Source: an uncultured Clostridium sp. (lineage in GTDB: Bacteria > Bacillota > Clostridia > Clostridiales > Clostridiaceae). Taken from it: a stretch of DNA of 64,000 bases. The notes beneath the pieces are model-generated. The model ran no database searches. It had not been told where the DNA came from and saw nothing but the letters and a program-made list of their open reading frames with translations. Shown here piece by piece: positions 7,926 to 16,128 of this stretch; the stretch's first letter is position 1, and the number at the start of each line of letters is the position of its first letter. The stretch lies in assembly GCA_900539375.1 (NCBI GenBank), contig UQBY01000007.1, positions 49,252 to 113,251 of the forward strand, given 5' to 3'. The translations under genes and the position numbers were made by a program.

Positions 7926-8816
7926 TTAATTTTCTCCTTCTTTTATTCCTAAAACTTCAATTGCATCTTTAATACATTGAATATGTAATGGAAAATCTGG
8001 TCCTCTTTCTCCATCTATATCTGTTACTATTCCTTCTTCACACTCTATATATAAGTCATTAGTTTTAAAGTAAATTACTTTGTTAGAATCTAAATGTTCA
8101 CCCTTTAATACCTTTATAAATAGTGGAAGTACCTCAAATATTTGAACAGCCTTTATTACTATAACATCTAAAAGCCCATCCATTGCACTAGACCTTGTAG
8201 CTAATTTAAAGTTTCCTGCAGTTTGACCATTAAATATTAACATTAAATACATTTCACCATTGTAATCTACTTCCTTAGACTTAAGTTTTATTTTTAATTT
8301 TCTAAAATTAGGAAGTTCTTCTATACCTTTTATATAGTATGCAAGTTTTCCTATTGCATTTTTTAATGTTACATCTGTCTTTTGCGAAACATCTGTAAAA
8401 AGTCCTGTACTTGCAACATTTATAAAATACCTATCATTAATCTTTCCTATATCTACCTTTACCGGTTTTGAAGATAGTATCTGTTTACAAGCTTCCTCAA
8501 TATCTTGAGGTATGTTAATAAATTTTCCAAAATCATTAGCTGTACCTACTGGTAATATGCCTATTGGCAAGTTTAATCCTTTTTCTTTCATTGCATTTAA
8601 AAGTACATCTACAGTTCCATCTCCCCCAGCTATTAAAATATAGCTGTAACTTTCATCTACTATTTCTAATGCTTCTTTTATTCCCTTATTTTTTGATATT
8701 CTAAAAGGTACGATTTGATAATCTCTCTCTTCATGAATTTCAATAATTTTATCAATTTTATTTAGTATACTTCCTTCACCAGAAAAGGGATTATATATAA
8801 ATCTTACTTTTTTCAT
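7926..8816 (-). CDS. Diacylglycerol/lipid kinase family protein (DgkB/YegS-like)
   Basis: A 296-residue lipid kinase of the DAGK catalytic family. Motifs are the NPFSGEG start (residues 9-15), the nucleotide loop GGDGTVDVLLNAM (about 84-96) and GILPVGTANDFGKF (about 106-119). In Firmicutes, DgkB returns diacylglycerol to the phospholipid pool. The neighbouring divergent pssA makes phosphatidylserine, so a phospholipid role is reasonable. Length is normal. Start is ATG with GGAGGTA upstream. Substrate is not proven by sequence. Confidence 0.85.
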   Translation of the reverse strand: MKKVRFIYNPFSGEGSILNKIDKIIEIHEERDYQIVPFRISKNKGIKEALEIVDESYSYILIAGGDGTVDVLLNAMKEKGLNLPIGILPVGTANDFGKFINIPQDIEEACKQILSSKPVKVDIGKINDRYFINVASTGLFTDVSQKTDVTLKNAIGKLAYYIKGIEELPNFRKLKIKLKSKEVDYNGEMYLMLIFNGQTAGNFKLATRSSAMDGLLDVIVIKAVQIFEVLPLFIKVLKGEHLDSNKVIYFKTNDLYIECEEGIVTDIDGERGPDFPLHIQCIKDAIEVLGIKEGEN

Positions 8817-9008
8817 AAATATACCTCCACATTATAAATATAATTAAAATTATATCACTCATAATAAATACTGTCCATGTACAAACTATACTAGATTTGT
8901 GTTAGAATAAGTAAATCTATAAACCCTCTTATATTCTCTTTTATTTTATGATATAATGATATACTATAAGTTTGAAATTATTTTTATTAGTTTTTAGGAG
9001 TGGATTAT

Positions 9009-9530
9009 ATGAAAAAAAGTTGTATTCCTAACATTTTTACCTTTATAAATTTATCTTGTGGTGTTATTTCATTATTATTAACATCAGAAAAAAATTTTAT
9101 CTTATCAAGTGTATTTATACTATTAGCAGGCTTGGTAGACAGGTATGATGGAAGGATTGCAAGATTTCTTAATGTTTCTAGTGAATTGGGGAAAGAACTA
9201 GATTCTCTTTCAGATTTAGTTTCCTTTGGAGTAGCTCCTTCACTATTAATGTATGCATGTTTTAACCTTAATTTAATAGGACCAAAAGGTATTGTTGGAA
9301 TAGCAATTTTAATTACTGTTCCTATATGTGGAGCATTTAGACTTGCAAGATATAACACATCAACATTTGATGGTATTTTTACAGGAGTTCCTATAACTAT
9401 AATAGGATGTTTTCTAGCTCTTTTAGTATTAATATCAAAATATGTTTATATTCCTGTTATATTATCTATTATATTTATGATTTTAGGCTCTTACCTTATG
9501 GTAAGCAATATTAAACTAAAAAAGGTTTAA
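9009..9530 (+). CDS. pssA: CDP-diacylglycerol--serine O-phosphatidyltransferase
   Basis: A 173-residue polytopic enzyme of the CDP-alcohol phosphatidyltransferase family. The signature DG-x2-AR-x8-G-x3-D-x3-D is complete in DGRIARFLNVSSELGKELD. Four to five membrane helices follow. The start chosen is ATG 9009 because AGGAG at 8996-9000 is eight bases upstream; an in-frame GTG at 9000 overlaps that site and is less likely. The PssA assignment rests on the SCGVISLLL opening and short length; PgsA is usually distinguishable but not fully excluded. Its promoter is divergent from the lipid kinase gene. Confidence 0.85.
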   Translation: MKKSCIPNIFTFINLSCGVISLLLTSEKNFILSSVFILLAGLVDRYDGRIARFLNVSSELGKELDSLSDLVSFGVAPSLLMYACFNLNLIGPKGIVGIAILITVPICGAFRLARYNTSTFDGIFTGVPITIIGCFLALLVLISKYVYIPVILSIIFMILGSYLMVSNIKLKKV

Positions 9531-9532
9531 TA

Positions 9533-9573
9533 AAAAACCCTCTTTAAGTATATCTTTATAAAAGAGGGTTTTT
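9533..9573. terminator. Bidirectional terminator between pssA and a convergent gene
   Basis: AAAAACCCTCTTT (9533-9545) pairs perfectly with AAAGAGGGTTTTT (9561-9573), giving U-tracts on both strands. It lies three bases past the pssA stop and three bases before the stop of the minus-strand gene. Confidence 0.9.
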
Positions 9574-9575
9574 AT

Positions 9576-9902
9576 TTATTCATTTTCTAATTCTTCATTA
9601 AGTTCTGCTTTAATTTTTTCTTTTTCTCTATTTACTGAAACTAATTCATTTTTTATATAACAATATTTTGCATATGAATTTTCATATTTTTTTACAATCT
9701 TTAAAAGGTCATCAATAATATCTCCAATGGATTCTAACCTACCCATTAAATCCTTTAAATCACCCTTTTTACTTACAGAGTTACTATTTAACTCTACAGC
9801 TCCACTTATAAGAATTCTATACATATCAATATAATTTCTAAGAAGGGCTGTAAGATTATTTAAATCATTATAATTTTTTTCAATTATACTATCATAACTC
9901 AT
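9576..9902 (-). CDS. Small hypothetical coiled-coil protein
   Basis: A 108-residue charged protein with no signal or membrane segment. Residues about 60-105 are rich in heptad-like Leu/Ile, Glu and Lys (DDLLKIVKKYENSYAKY, NREKEKIKAELNEELENE), suggesting a coiled coil. No family recognised. Its start overlaps the end of the upstream small gene by 11 bases, so the two are probably translated together. Confidence 0.6.
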   Translation of the reverse strand: MSYDSIIEKNYNDLNNLTALLRNYIDMYRILISGAVELNSNSVSKKGDLKDLMGRLESIGDIIDDLLKIVKKYENSYAKYCYIKNELVSVNREKEKIKAELNEELENE

Positions 9903-10089
9903 TTACTTTCTCTGTACACATTTTTGCATATTCATCATCATAATATTCTATATTTTCATTTTCTTCACAATTAATATATTCATCTTCAAGATTCTCAAAT
10001 TCCTCTTTAAATCTAAATCCTTTAGTATCTTTATTTATATAATCATTAATTACTGGAATTAAATAATCCTTTGGGAAATTATAATACAT
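9892..10089 (-). CDS. Small acidic hypothetical protein
   Basis: A 65-residue, very acidic, Tyr/Asn-rich protein (EEFENLEDEYINCEENENIEYYDDEY in short stretches). The start ATG has a perfect AAGGAGG seven bases upstream, which supports it as a real gene. It overlaps the next gene by 11 bases and follows the rubrerythrin gene by 19 bases in the same direction. No family recognised. Confidence 0.55.
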   Translation of the reverse strand: MYYNFPKDYLIPVINDYINKDTKGFRFKEEFENLEDEYINCEENENIEYYDDEYAKMCTEKVNEL

Positions 10090-10108
10090 TTTAATACCTC
10101 CTTAGTAA

Positions 10109-10645
10109 TTATTTAATTTCACAATAATGCTTAAAATATTCTCTAGGATACTTACATAATGGACAATGTTCTGGTGCTTCTTTTCCTTCATATATATATC
10201 CACAATTCATACACTGCCACATAATATTTTCTTCACTTTTAAACATTCTATCTTTTTTTATCATATCTAAAAGTTTTAAAAATCTTTTTTCATGCTCTTC
10301 TTCAACTTCTCTAAGTTCTTTGTAAAACTTAGCTATTTCATAAAATCCTTCCTTTTCTGCTACTTCCTCAAATTCCTTATATATTTTTTTATTTTCTTCC
10401 ATTTCACCCTTTACTGCATCTTGTAAATTCCATTCAGTGCTTTTTACTTTTTTTAAATATCTTTTTATTGCTTCTCTAGCATGTGCCTTTTCATTTTCTG
10501 CAGTTTCTTCAAATATTTCTGCCACCCATCTATAACCTTCACATCTAGCTTCTTCAGCATAAAATGTATATTTATTTCTTGCTCTTGATTCACCTGCAAA
10601 AGTTTTATATAAATTCTTTTCTGTTTGGCTTCCTTTTATATTCAT
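10109..10645 (-). CDS. Rubrerythrin, classical domain order
   Basis: About 178 residues: an N-terminal ferritin-like diiron four-helix domain (FAGESRARNKYTFYAEEA, then EIFEETAENEKAHAREA and the second ExxH, EVEEEHEKRF) and a C-terminal rubredoxin-like iron site with CMNCGYIYEG and CPLC. Rubrerythrins reduce hydrogen peroxide in anaerobes. The start used is ATG 10645, with GGAG seven bases upstream; a TTG twelve bases earlier is less likely. A second rubrerythrin with reversed domain order lies at 58694-59236. Confidence 0.92.
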   Translation of the reverse strand: MNIKGSQTEKNLYKTFAGESRARNKYTFYAEEARCEGYRWVAEIFEETAENEKAHAREAIKRYLKKVKSTEWNLQDAVKGEMEENKKIYKEFEEVAEKEGFYEIAKFYKELREVEEEHEKRFLKLLDMIKKDRMFKSEENIMWQCMNCGYIYEGKEAPEHCPLCKYPREYFKHYCEIK

Positions 10646-10694
10646 TTTTAGCTCCAAATAAATTAATTACAATTTTACTTTATTCAAAAAAATA

Positions 10695-12074
10695 TTAATG
10701 GTTACCATCTATTAATGTAATTTCTCCATTTTCATTACATTTAATAATAAATTCTTTAAAATCTTTTCCTTTTGTTATAAGCCTTACCTTTCTTCCCCAT
10801 AGCCTTTGAATATATTTAATTGTATGCTTTGCATAAACTATATCTAACTCTCTTCCATCATAAACATGTTCAAGAGTTAAAGTATTATCTTTTACATTTA
10901 AATCTATTACTCTTATATAAGGTATTGCTCCTAAGCCACTAGTGAAGGCAAGATTATCTCTAATTTTTTTCCAACCATTCTCATCTGATACCTCTTCAAT
11001 ATAATAATCAAAATTTCTCTTTCCATATTGAAACAAATTCAATTCTTCACATAAATCTAAAGTCAAATATCTTCTTATAAATGAAGCATCTCTTTCCACT
11101 TCTCTTACTTCAAATATTTTTTCTCTTCCATATTTATTTTCTAAATCTTGAAATATCTTAAAACCTATATAATATGGATTTATTCCTCCAATAATTGGAG
11201 CTACCACATCATTATGTCTTTTTAAAAATTCAAAATGAAGGTTTTCATTAAGATTTAAATTTTTTAATATAGTATAGTGCCAATAACTAGCCCAACCTTC
11301 ATTTATAGTTTTTGTTTCAACTTGCGGAAGAAAATATTCTGTTTCTCTTTTTACTATTTTCAATATATTTTTTTCCCATTCTTGAAGGTTGCCATAATCT
11401 ATAATAAATCCAACTACATCATCACAAGGTTCAAGGGGTACTTTTTCTAAATTAGGCATCTTTATTTCTTCATTATCTAAAGCACTTTTATTGTCTAATT
11501 TTCTCTCATATTCCTTAATTAAAGCTTCTTTTATTTCTTCCTGGCTTCTTTCTTTTCTTCCAATAATTCTGCCTATGTTATATCTTATAGCATGAGCTGC
11601 ATCTAATATTCTTTCTACTTTTTCATATCCTATACCTGGAGTATTTATATATTCTCTTATAATATCTCCATCTAATTTAAACATTTCTAAAGAATGATTT
11701 GCTCTTGTTCCTTCTTTAAAAAGTCTATTATTTTTAAAGAAATCATTATGTCCATACACATGTGCCATAGTTAATATTTGAAGTAATAAAGTATTTTCTC
11801 TCATTAAATAAGCTAAACAAGGATTGGAATTTATAACCATTTCATAAGGAAGTCCTGTTAAATTTAATGAATATAAGGTTTTATTTTTTTCATATGCTTT
11901 CCCAAAGCTCCAATGAGGATATCTAGATGGAATACCTAAATAAGCTTCATAACCTATCATTTCATTAAAACCTATTATTTCAAATTCCTGTGGATAAAAA
12001 TCTAATCCTAATTCTAAAGCCTTATCTTCTATTTTTTTATTCCATTCCTTTAATTCTTTTAAACTGTATGTCAC
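10695..12074 (-). CDS. spoVR: SpoVR family protein
   Basis: A 459-residue SpoVR-like protein. Recognisable pieces are the N-terminal WNKKIEDKALELGLDFYPQEFE, the MAHVYGHNDFFKNN histidine motif and the NEGWASYWHY motif, all typical of SpoVR/YcgB. In Bacillus SpoVR affects spore cortex formation; the biochemical role is unknown. The start is GTG 12072-12074, overlapping the yhbH stop as GTGA, with GGAGG eight bases upstream, so translation is coupled. It is the last gene of the prkA-yhbH-spoVR module. Confidence 0.92.
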   Translation of the reverse strand: MTYSLKELKEWNKKIEDKALELGLDFYPQEFEIIGFNEMIGYEAYLGIPSRYPHWSFGKAYEKNKTLYSLNLTGLPYEMVINSNPCLAYLMRENTLLLQILTMAHVYGHNDFFKNNRLFKEGTRANHSLEMFKLDGDIIREYINTPGIGYEKVERILDAAHAIRYNIGRIIGRKERSQEEIKEALIKEYERKLDNKSALDNEEIKMPNLEKVPLEPCDDVVGFIIDYGNLQEWEKNILKIVKRETEYFLPQVETKTINEGWASYWHYTILKNLNLNENLHFEFLKRHNDVVAPIIGGINPYYIGFKIFQDLENKYGREKIFEVREVERDASFIRRYLTLDLCEELNLFQYGKRNFDYYIEEVSDENGWKKIRDNLAFTSGLGAIPYIRVIDLNVKDNTLTLEHVYDGRELDIVYAKHTIKYIQRLWGRKVRLITKGKDFKEFIIKCNENGEITLIDGNH

Positions 12075-13249
12075 CTTTCATCCTCCCTCATTTCATTAGT
12101 AAGCATAAGCTTTAATGCACTCCATAAATCCTTTTTTTCTCTTACAATTACTGGGGTGAAATTTTTCTCTTTAACTTCATTAGTAAATTTAAAATACATT
12201 GTAGTTGAATAGGTTGAAGGAAGAAGCTCTGCATAGCCAAACATATTACTAACCTTGCAAAGTTCTTTTACAGCTCTTACTGCATTTTCATTATCCTCAG
12301 ACCAGTTATCTCCATCAGAGGCATATACAGGATATATATTCCACATTGTTGGAGGATATTTTGCCTTTATAATTTCTAATGCCATATTTAGTCCACTTGA
12401 TATATAAGTTCCTCCTGATTCTGCTTTATGGAAAAACTCATCTTCATCCACATGCTTTGCAACAGTAGTATGAGAAACAAATTCAAAGGCTATATTATTA
12501 TATTTTCTTCTTAAAAATTTAGATAAAACAAAGAAAAATGACCTTGCTAAGTATTTTTTTGAATTGTCCATAGAACCTGAAACATCCATAATAAAAATCA
12601 TTACTGCATTACTTTCTCTTTTAGGTTTTTTCTTTACTTTATAATATCTTAAATCTTCTTCTTTAAATGGAAATCTTTCAATTTCCTCTTCAAGTCCTGC
12701 TTCTTTTAAAGCTCTTTTTCTTCCTTGTTTTCTTGCTATTTTAGACATTACAGTTTTTTTCTTTGCAAGTCTTGGATTAATTCCATATTTTTGATAGCCC
12801 CTCTTTTTTCCAGAAGCTTCTACTAATATATCAGAATATTTTTTTCTATCTAAATTAGGCAAATCTAAATCTTCCACTATATAATCTAAAATTTCCTCTA
12901 AGGTAATTTCAGTTTCATATATATCTTCCCCTTCTTCATTACCAGCTCTGTCTTTTCCATTTCCATTTTTAGGTTTTCCTGAAGCTATTTTTTCCCCTCT
13001 CTTTTCTTCTCCTATTCCTGTTGCTACTCCTTTAGAATTTTTGCCATATATAAATTGATATTCTTTTATTCCTCTTATAGGAATTTTAAACTTTTTATTT
13101 TTTCCTTCCCCTATAATACTTTCTTCTGATAGTATATCTCCTAAGTTTTCTTTTATTGATTTTTCTACTAATTGTCTATGCCTTCTTCTATCTTCAATAG
13201 ACCTATCATGGTCTACAAAATTATCACTATTATCTCTAAAGATTGCCAT
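12071..13249 (-). CDS. yhbH: YhbH/YeaH family (DUF444) von Willebrand A protein
   Basis: A 392-residue DUF444 protein. The N-terminal half is basic and Gly/Lys-rich (KPKNGNGKDRAGNE). A vWA-like domain begins near residue 218 with the MIDAS sequence FIMDVSGSM, followed by the GGTYISSGL threonine motif and YASDGDNWSEDN. This gene travels with prkA and spoVR in many bacteria; in Bacillus yhbH is a sporulation gene. It overlaps spoVR by four bases and starts six bases after the prkA stop. Confidence 0.92.
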   Translation of the reverse strand: MAIFRDNSDNFVDHDRSIEDRRRHRQLVEKSIKENLGDILSEESIIGEGKNKKFKIPIRGIKEYQFIYGKNSKGVATGIGEEKRGEKIASGKPKNGNGKDRAGNEEGEDIYETEITLEEILDYIVEDLDLPNLDRKKYSDILVEASGKKRGYQKYGINPRLAKKKTVMSKIARKQGRKRALKEAGLEEEIERFPFKEEDLRYYKVKKKPKRESNAVMIFIMDVSGSMDNSKKYLARSFFFVLSKFLRRKYNNIAFEFVSHTTVAKHVDEDEFFHKAESGGTYISSGLNMALEIIKAKYPPTMWNIYPVYASDGDNWSEDNENAVRAVKELCKVSNMFGYAELLPSTYSTTMYFKFTNEVKEKNFTPVIVREKKDLWSALKLMLTNEMREDER

Positions 13250-13255
13250 GTACTA

Positions 13256-15178
13256 TCAATCCTTCCACAAATTATTTGCAGCATATTTTAATATAACATC
13301 ACAGCAATGTAGACAATATCCTTTACCCTTAAGTTCTTCTACCATAGCATTATATTTTTCTGTTTGCTCTTTATCTCTTACTCTTGATTTTGTAACTATT
13401 CTTGATAAATCTTTAACTGAAGCTAATAATTTCTTTTCAATTGCTTCTTTAAGAGGCTCATAAGATGTATAATCTAATTTTCCTCCATTTCTTACAAGAT
13501 AGAACATATAAGAAGTTACATCAGCTCTAAAACCTTTACTTGAATTTTCAGAAACTCCTATTTGTTCTTCTATATTTCTCATAAATTCTTCATCAGGATT
13601 TAATTCTTCTCCTGTTGAATTATCTTTTATCTTACTCTTATTTACAAAAGCTTCTGCATTATCTATATAATTATTAAATAAACTTTCTGCTTGTTCTTTA
13701 AAAGAATGTATAAAGGCTTTTGTAATTTCTTTTTCAAGAATCTTATTATATTCTTTTCTCACACTATCTTGAACAAAAGCTAAATATCTCTTCTTATCCT
13801 CTGCTCCAATGTCCATTTCTTTAATAGATTTTATTATACTTTCCATTATGCTTAATGGATTTATACAATCATACTCTGAATTTGAAAGTGCATTGTCAAT
13901 AGCCTTTATAATAAATCTTGTTGATATTCCTTTCATACCTTCATAAGGTCCTGCTTCTTCTCTAAGCTCCATAATATCAATTCTCTTTGTAGTGCCCTTT
14001 TCTACAATCTCTTCCCCATTATAAATTTTAAGCTTTGTCATAGGGTCAACCTTTGCAGAAGGTGTAAGCCTTGATAATATTGCAAACATAGCTGCTATTT
14101 CTATAGTGTGTGGAGCAATATGAGCTTTAAAATTACTCTTTTTAAGAATCTTTTCATAAATTTTCTTTTCTTCATCAAGCTCAAGACAATAAGGAACTTC
14201 TACCTTTACAATTCTATCTAATATTGCTTCATTTGTATGGTCTGACTTAAATTTATTCCATTCTGCCTCATTTGAATGGGCTATAATAACTCCATCAAAA
14301 TAAATCATAGCTCCTTTTCCTGGTGAAGGAACTGATTTTTCTTGAGTTGCTGTTATTATTGTATGAAGATACTCAACATCATTTTTAAATACCTCTATAA
14401 ATTCAACTAATCCTCTATTTCCTACATTAAAAGCCCCATTTAAAGAAAATATTCTTGGGTCATCCTCTGAATACATATCCATCTTTGAAATATCAACTGA
14501 ACCTGTTAATATTGATGTATCTTGGTTATTAGGATCAACTGGAGGTACTACTCCTACCCCTTTTCTTGATCTTATAGAAAAATTAATTCTTTCTACTGGA
14601 AAATCTTCATAACGTCCATTATATTCATGTTTTAATCTATATTTGCATATAGGACAAAGGTCTCCTTCAATTTGCACTCCAAGGTTCTCTTCAAACTCAG
14701 CCCTTAAGTGGTTTGGAACAAGATGTAATGGTTCTTCATGCATAGGACATCCCTTTAATGAATATACTGGCTCACAATGTTCTAAAGCTTTCTTTAAACT
14801 TTCAACTAAAGAAGATTTTCCAGCTCCAACAGGACCTACTAGGTATAAAACTTGTCTAGATTCTTCCCCTTTCATTGCAGCAGAATTAAAGTAATTTGCT
14901 ATCTTCATTATAACTTTATCAATTCCATAAAAATCATCTTTAAAAAAGCCATATTTTCTAATAACATCATTACCATAAATTTTTCTTATCCTTGCATTTT
15001 CTTCACCCTTTAATACCTTTACCCCTTTACTTATAATCATATCCTGTATTCTTTTATGAGCTAATTTTGCTACATCTGGATTATTTTTCACTATATCTAG
15101 ATAATCTAAAAAAGTCCCTTCAAATTTTTCTTTATTTCTATTTTCTCTATCACTCTCAATAAATTCTCTAAAGTTCAT
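13256..15178 (-). CDS. prkA: PrkA family serine protein kinase/AAA protein
   Basis: A 640-residue PrkA protein with the Walker A loop GPVGAGKSS at residues 115-123 in an AAA-like PrkA_N domain, and the family C-terminal domain (about 400-640). A small zinc-like cysteine cluster (CPMHEE, CPICKY) lies in the middle, and the end carries CLHCCDV. PrkA is reported as a stress or sporulation kinase, or possibly an ATP-dependent protease. It is the first gene of the prkA-yhbH-spoVR operon and has GGAGG nine bases upstream. Length is normal. Confidence 0.93.
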   Translation of the reverse strand: MNFREFIESDRENRNKEKFEGTFLDYLDIVKNNPDVAKLAHKRIQDMIISKGVKVLKGEENARIRKIYGNDVIRKYGFFKDDFYGIDKVIMKIANYFNSAAMKGEESRQVLYLVGPVGAGKSSLVESLKKALEHCEPVYSLKGCPMHEEPLHLVPNHLRAEFEENLGVQIEGDLCPICKYRLKHEYNGRYEDFPVERINFSIRSRKGVGVVPPVDPNNQDTSILTGSVDISKMDMYSEDDPRIFSLNGAFNVGNRGLVEFIEVFKNDVEYLHTIITATQEKSVPSPGKGAMIYFDGVIIAHSNEAEWNKFKSDHTNEAILDRIVKVEVPYCLELDEEKKIYEKILKKSNFKAHIAPHTIEIAAMFAILSRLTPSAKVDPMTKLKIYNGEEIVEKGTTKRIDIMELREEAGPYEGMKGISTRFIIKAIDNALSNSEYDCINPLSIMESIIKSIKEMDIGAEDKKRYLAFVQDSVRKEYNKILEKEITKAFIHSFKEQAESLFNNYIDNAEAFVNKSKIKDNSTGEELNPDEEFMRNIEEQIGVSENSSKGFRADVTSYMFYLVRNGGKLDYTSYEPLKEAIEKKLLASVKDLSRIVTKSRVRDKEQTEKYNAMVEELKGKGYCLHCCDVILKYAANNLWKD

Positions 15179-15365
15179 ACCTTCTCCCTCCTTTATACTT
15201 TAATATATTCATCTTATGTCACACTCTATGACTTAAATTAATGATTTTTTAATTATTACCATTAATTTTTATTTAACTATATATAACAAAATACTTTGAT
15301 TATTTATGCTTTTATTGTATAATATTGTAAGTATTTCATTTAAAATGATTTTATAGGAGGAAAAT

Positions 15366-15947
15366 ATGAAAAATTCAAACAAAAAAGACCTTAATTTTTT
15401 AATAAGACTTGCAGAAAGTGATTTTATGACAAAATTAATGATTTTCTTATTTATAGTATTATTTGCTCTAATCATATTTATATTATTAACTCAAAATTCT
15501 AATGATTATGAAGAAAATTCAACTAATACCTATTTAAAAAAAGAAACTGTTACTACTTCCACAACAACTTCCACAGCAACTGCAAAAGAATCATCTACTG
15601 CTACAACAACTGCCACAGAAACTGTAACTTTAGAAGAATCATCTACACCTACTGAGGCTATAACTCCTCAAGAAAATACTAATAATGAGGAAAATACTAA
15701 CACAGATGAATATTACACAGAACCTAGTTATAGTGAAGTGATAAATACTCCATCAGAAGAACCTATAATCTTTGATGAACCAAATGTACAACCTGAAGAA
15801 CCACCAACTTCTGATGATTTTAACGAACCTATACAACAACCATCAACTTCTGATGATTTTAATGAACCTACACAACAGCCATCAACTTCTTCACCCTCTG
15901 ATGAAGAACCTATCATTTCAGATGAAACATCTACTCCTAATGAGTAA
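15366..15947 (+). CDS. Single-pass membrane protein with Thr/Ser/Pro/Glu-rich extracellular tail
   Basis: A 193-residue protein: a short basic cytoplasmic start, one membrane helix at about 20-42 (MTKLMIFLFIVLFALIIFILL), then about 150 residues of low-complexity Thr/Ser/Glu/Pro. A 13-residue unit TSDDFNEPxQQPS is repeated twice in tandem (15807-15845 and 15846-15884). No enzymatic domain, no sortase motif. SD AGGAGG is well placed. It is divergent from prkA. It resembles extracellular linker or spacer proteins; function unknown. Confidence 0.6.
   Translation: MKNSNKKDLNFLIRLAESDFMTKLMIFLFIVLFALIIFILLTQNSNDYEENSTNTYLKKETVTTSTTTSTATAKESSTATTTATETVTLEESSTPTEAITPQENTNNEENTNTDEYYTEPSYSEVINTPSEEPIIFDEPNVQPEEPPTSDDFNEPIQQPSTSDDFNEPTQQPSTSSPSDEEPIISDETSTPNE
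15807..15884 (+). repeat. Two tandem 39-base coding repeats
   Basis: Two adjacent 39-base units encode TSDDFNEPIQQPS and TSDDFNEPTQQPS. They differ at only a few bases, and the start of a third unit (ACTTCT) follows. Such units can change copy number by slippage. Confidence 0.8.
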
Positions 15948-16024
15948 AAAAACATAGTGAATATATTACTAACATAACAAGATATCCATAGTTTTCAAAA
16001 TATATAGTTTCCCATGGAATAAAA

Positions 16025-16128
16025 AAATAAGGGTTGTTGCACAAAGAAATTTTATAATAATATACCTTGTCATAGATACTAGACAAGGTAATATATATTA
16101 ATATTTCTTAATGCCACAACCCTTATTT
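16025..16128. terminator. Long imperfect hairpin between convergent genes; likely terminator
   Basis: Outer arms AAATAAGGGTTGT (from 16025) and ACAACCCTTATTT (to 16128) pair over 13 bases. Further in, AAGAAAT pairs with ATTTCTT, and TACCTTGTC with GACAAGGTA around a short loop. The whole 104 bases fold as one long stem with bulges. It overlaps the recQ stop and ends transcription from one or both sides. Longer than an ordinary terminator here. Confidence 0.6.

Noticed and set aside
9000..9011. GTG start for pssA at 9000
   Set aside because: It overlaps the AGGAG site itself; ATG 9009 has correct spacing.
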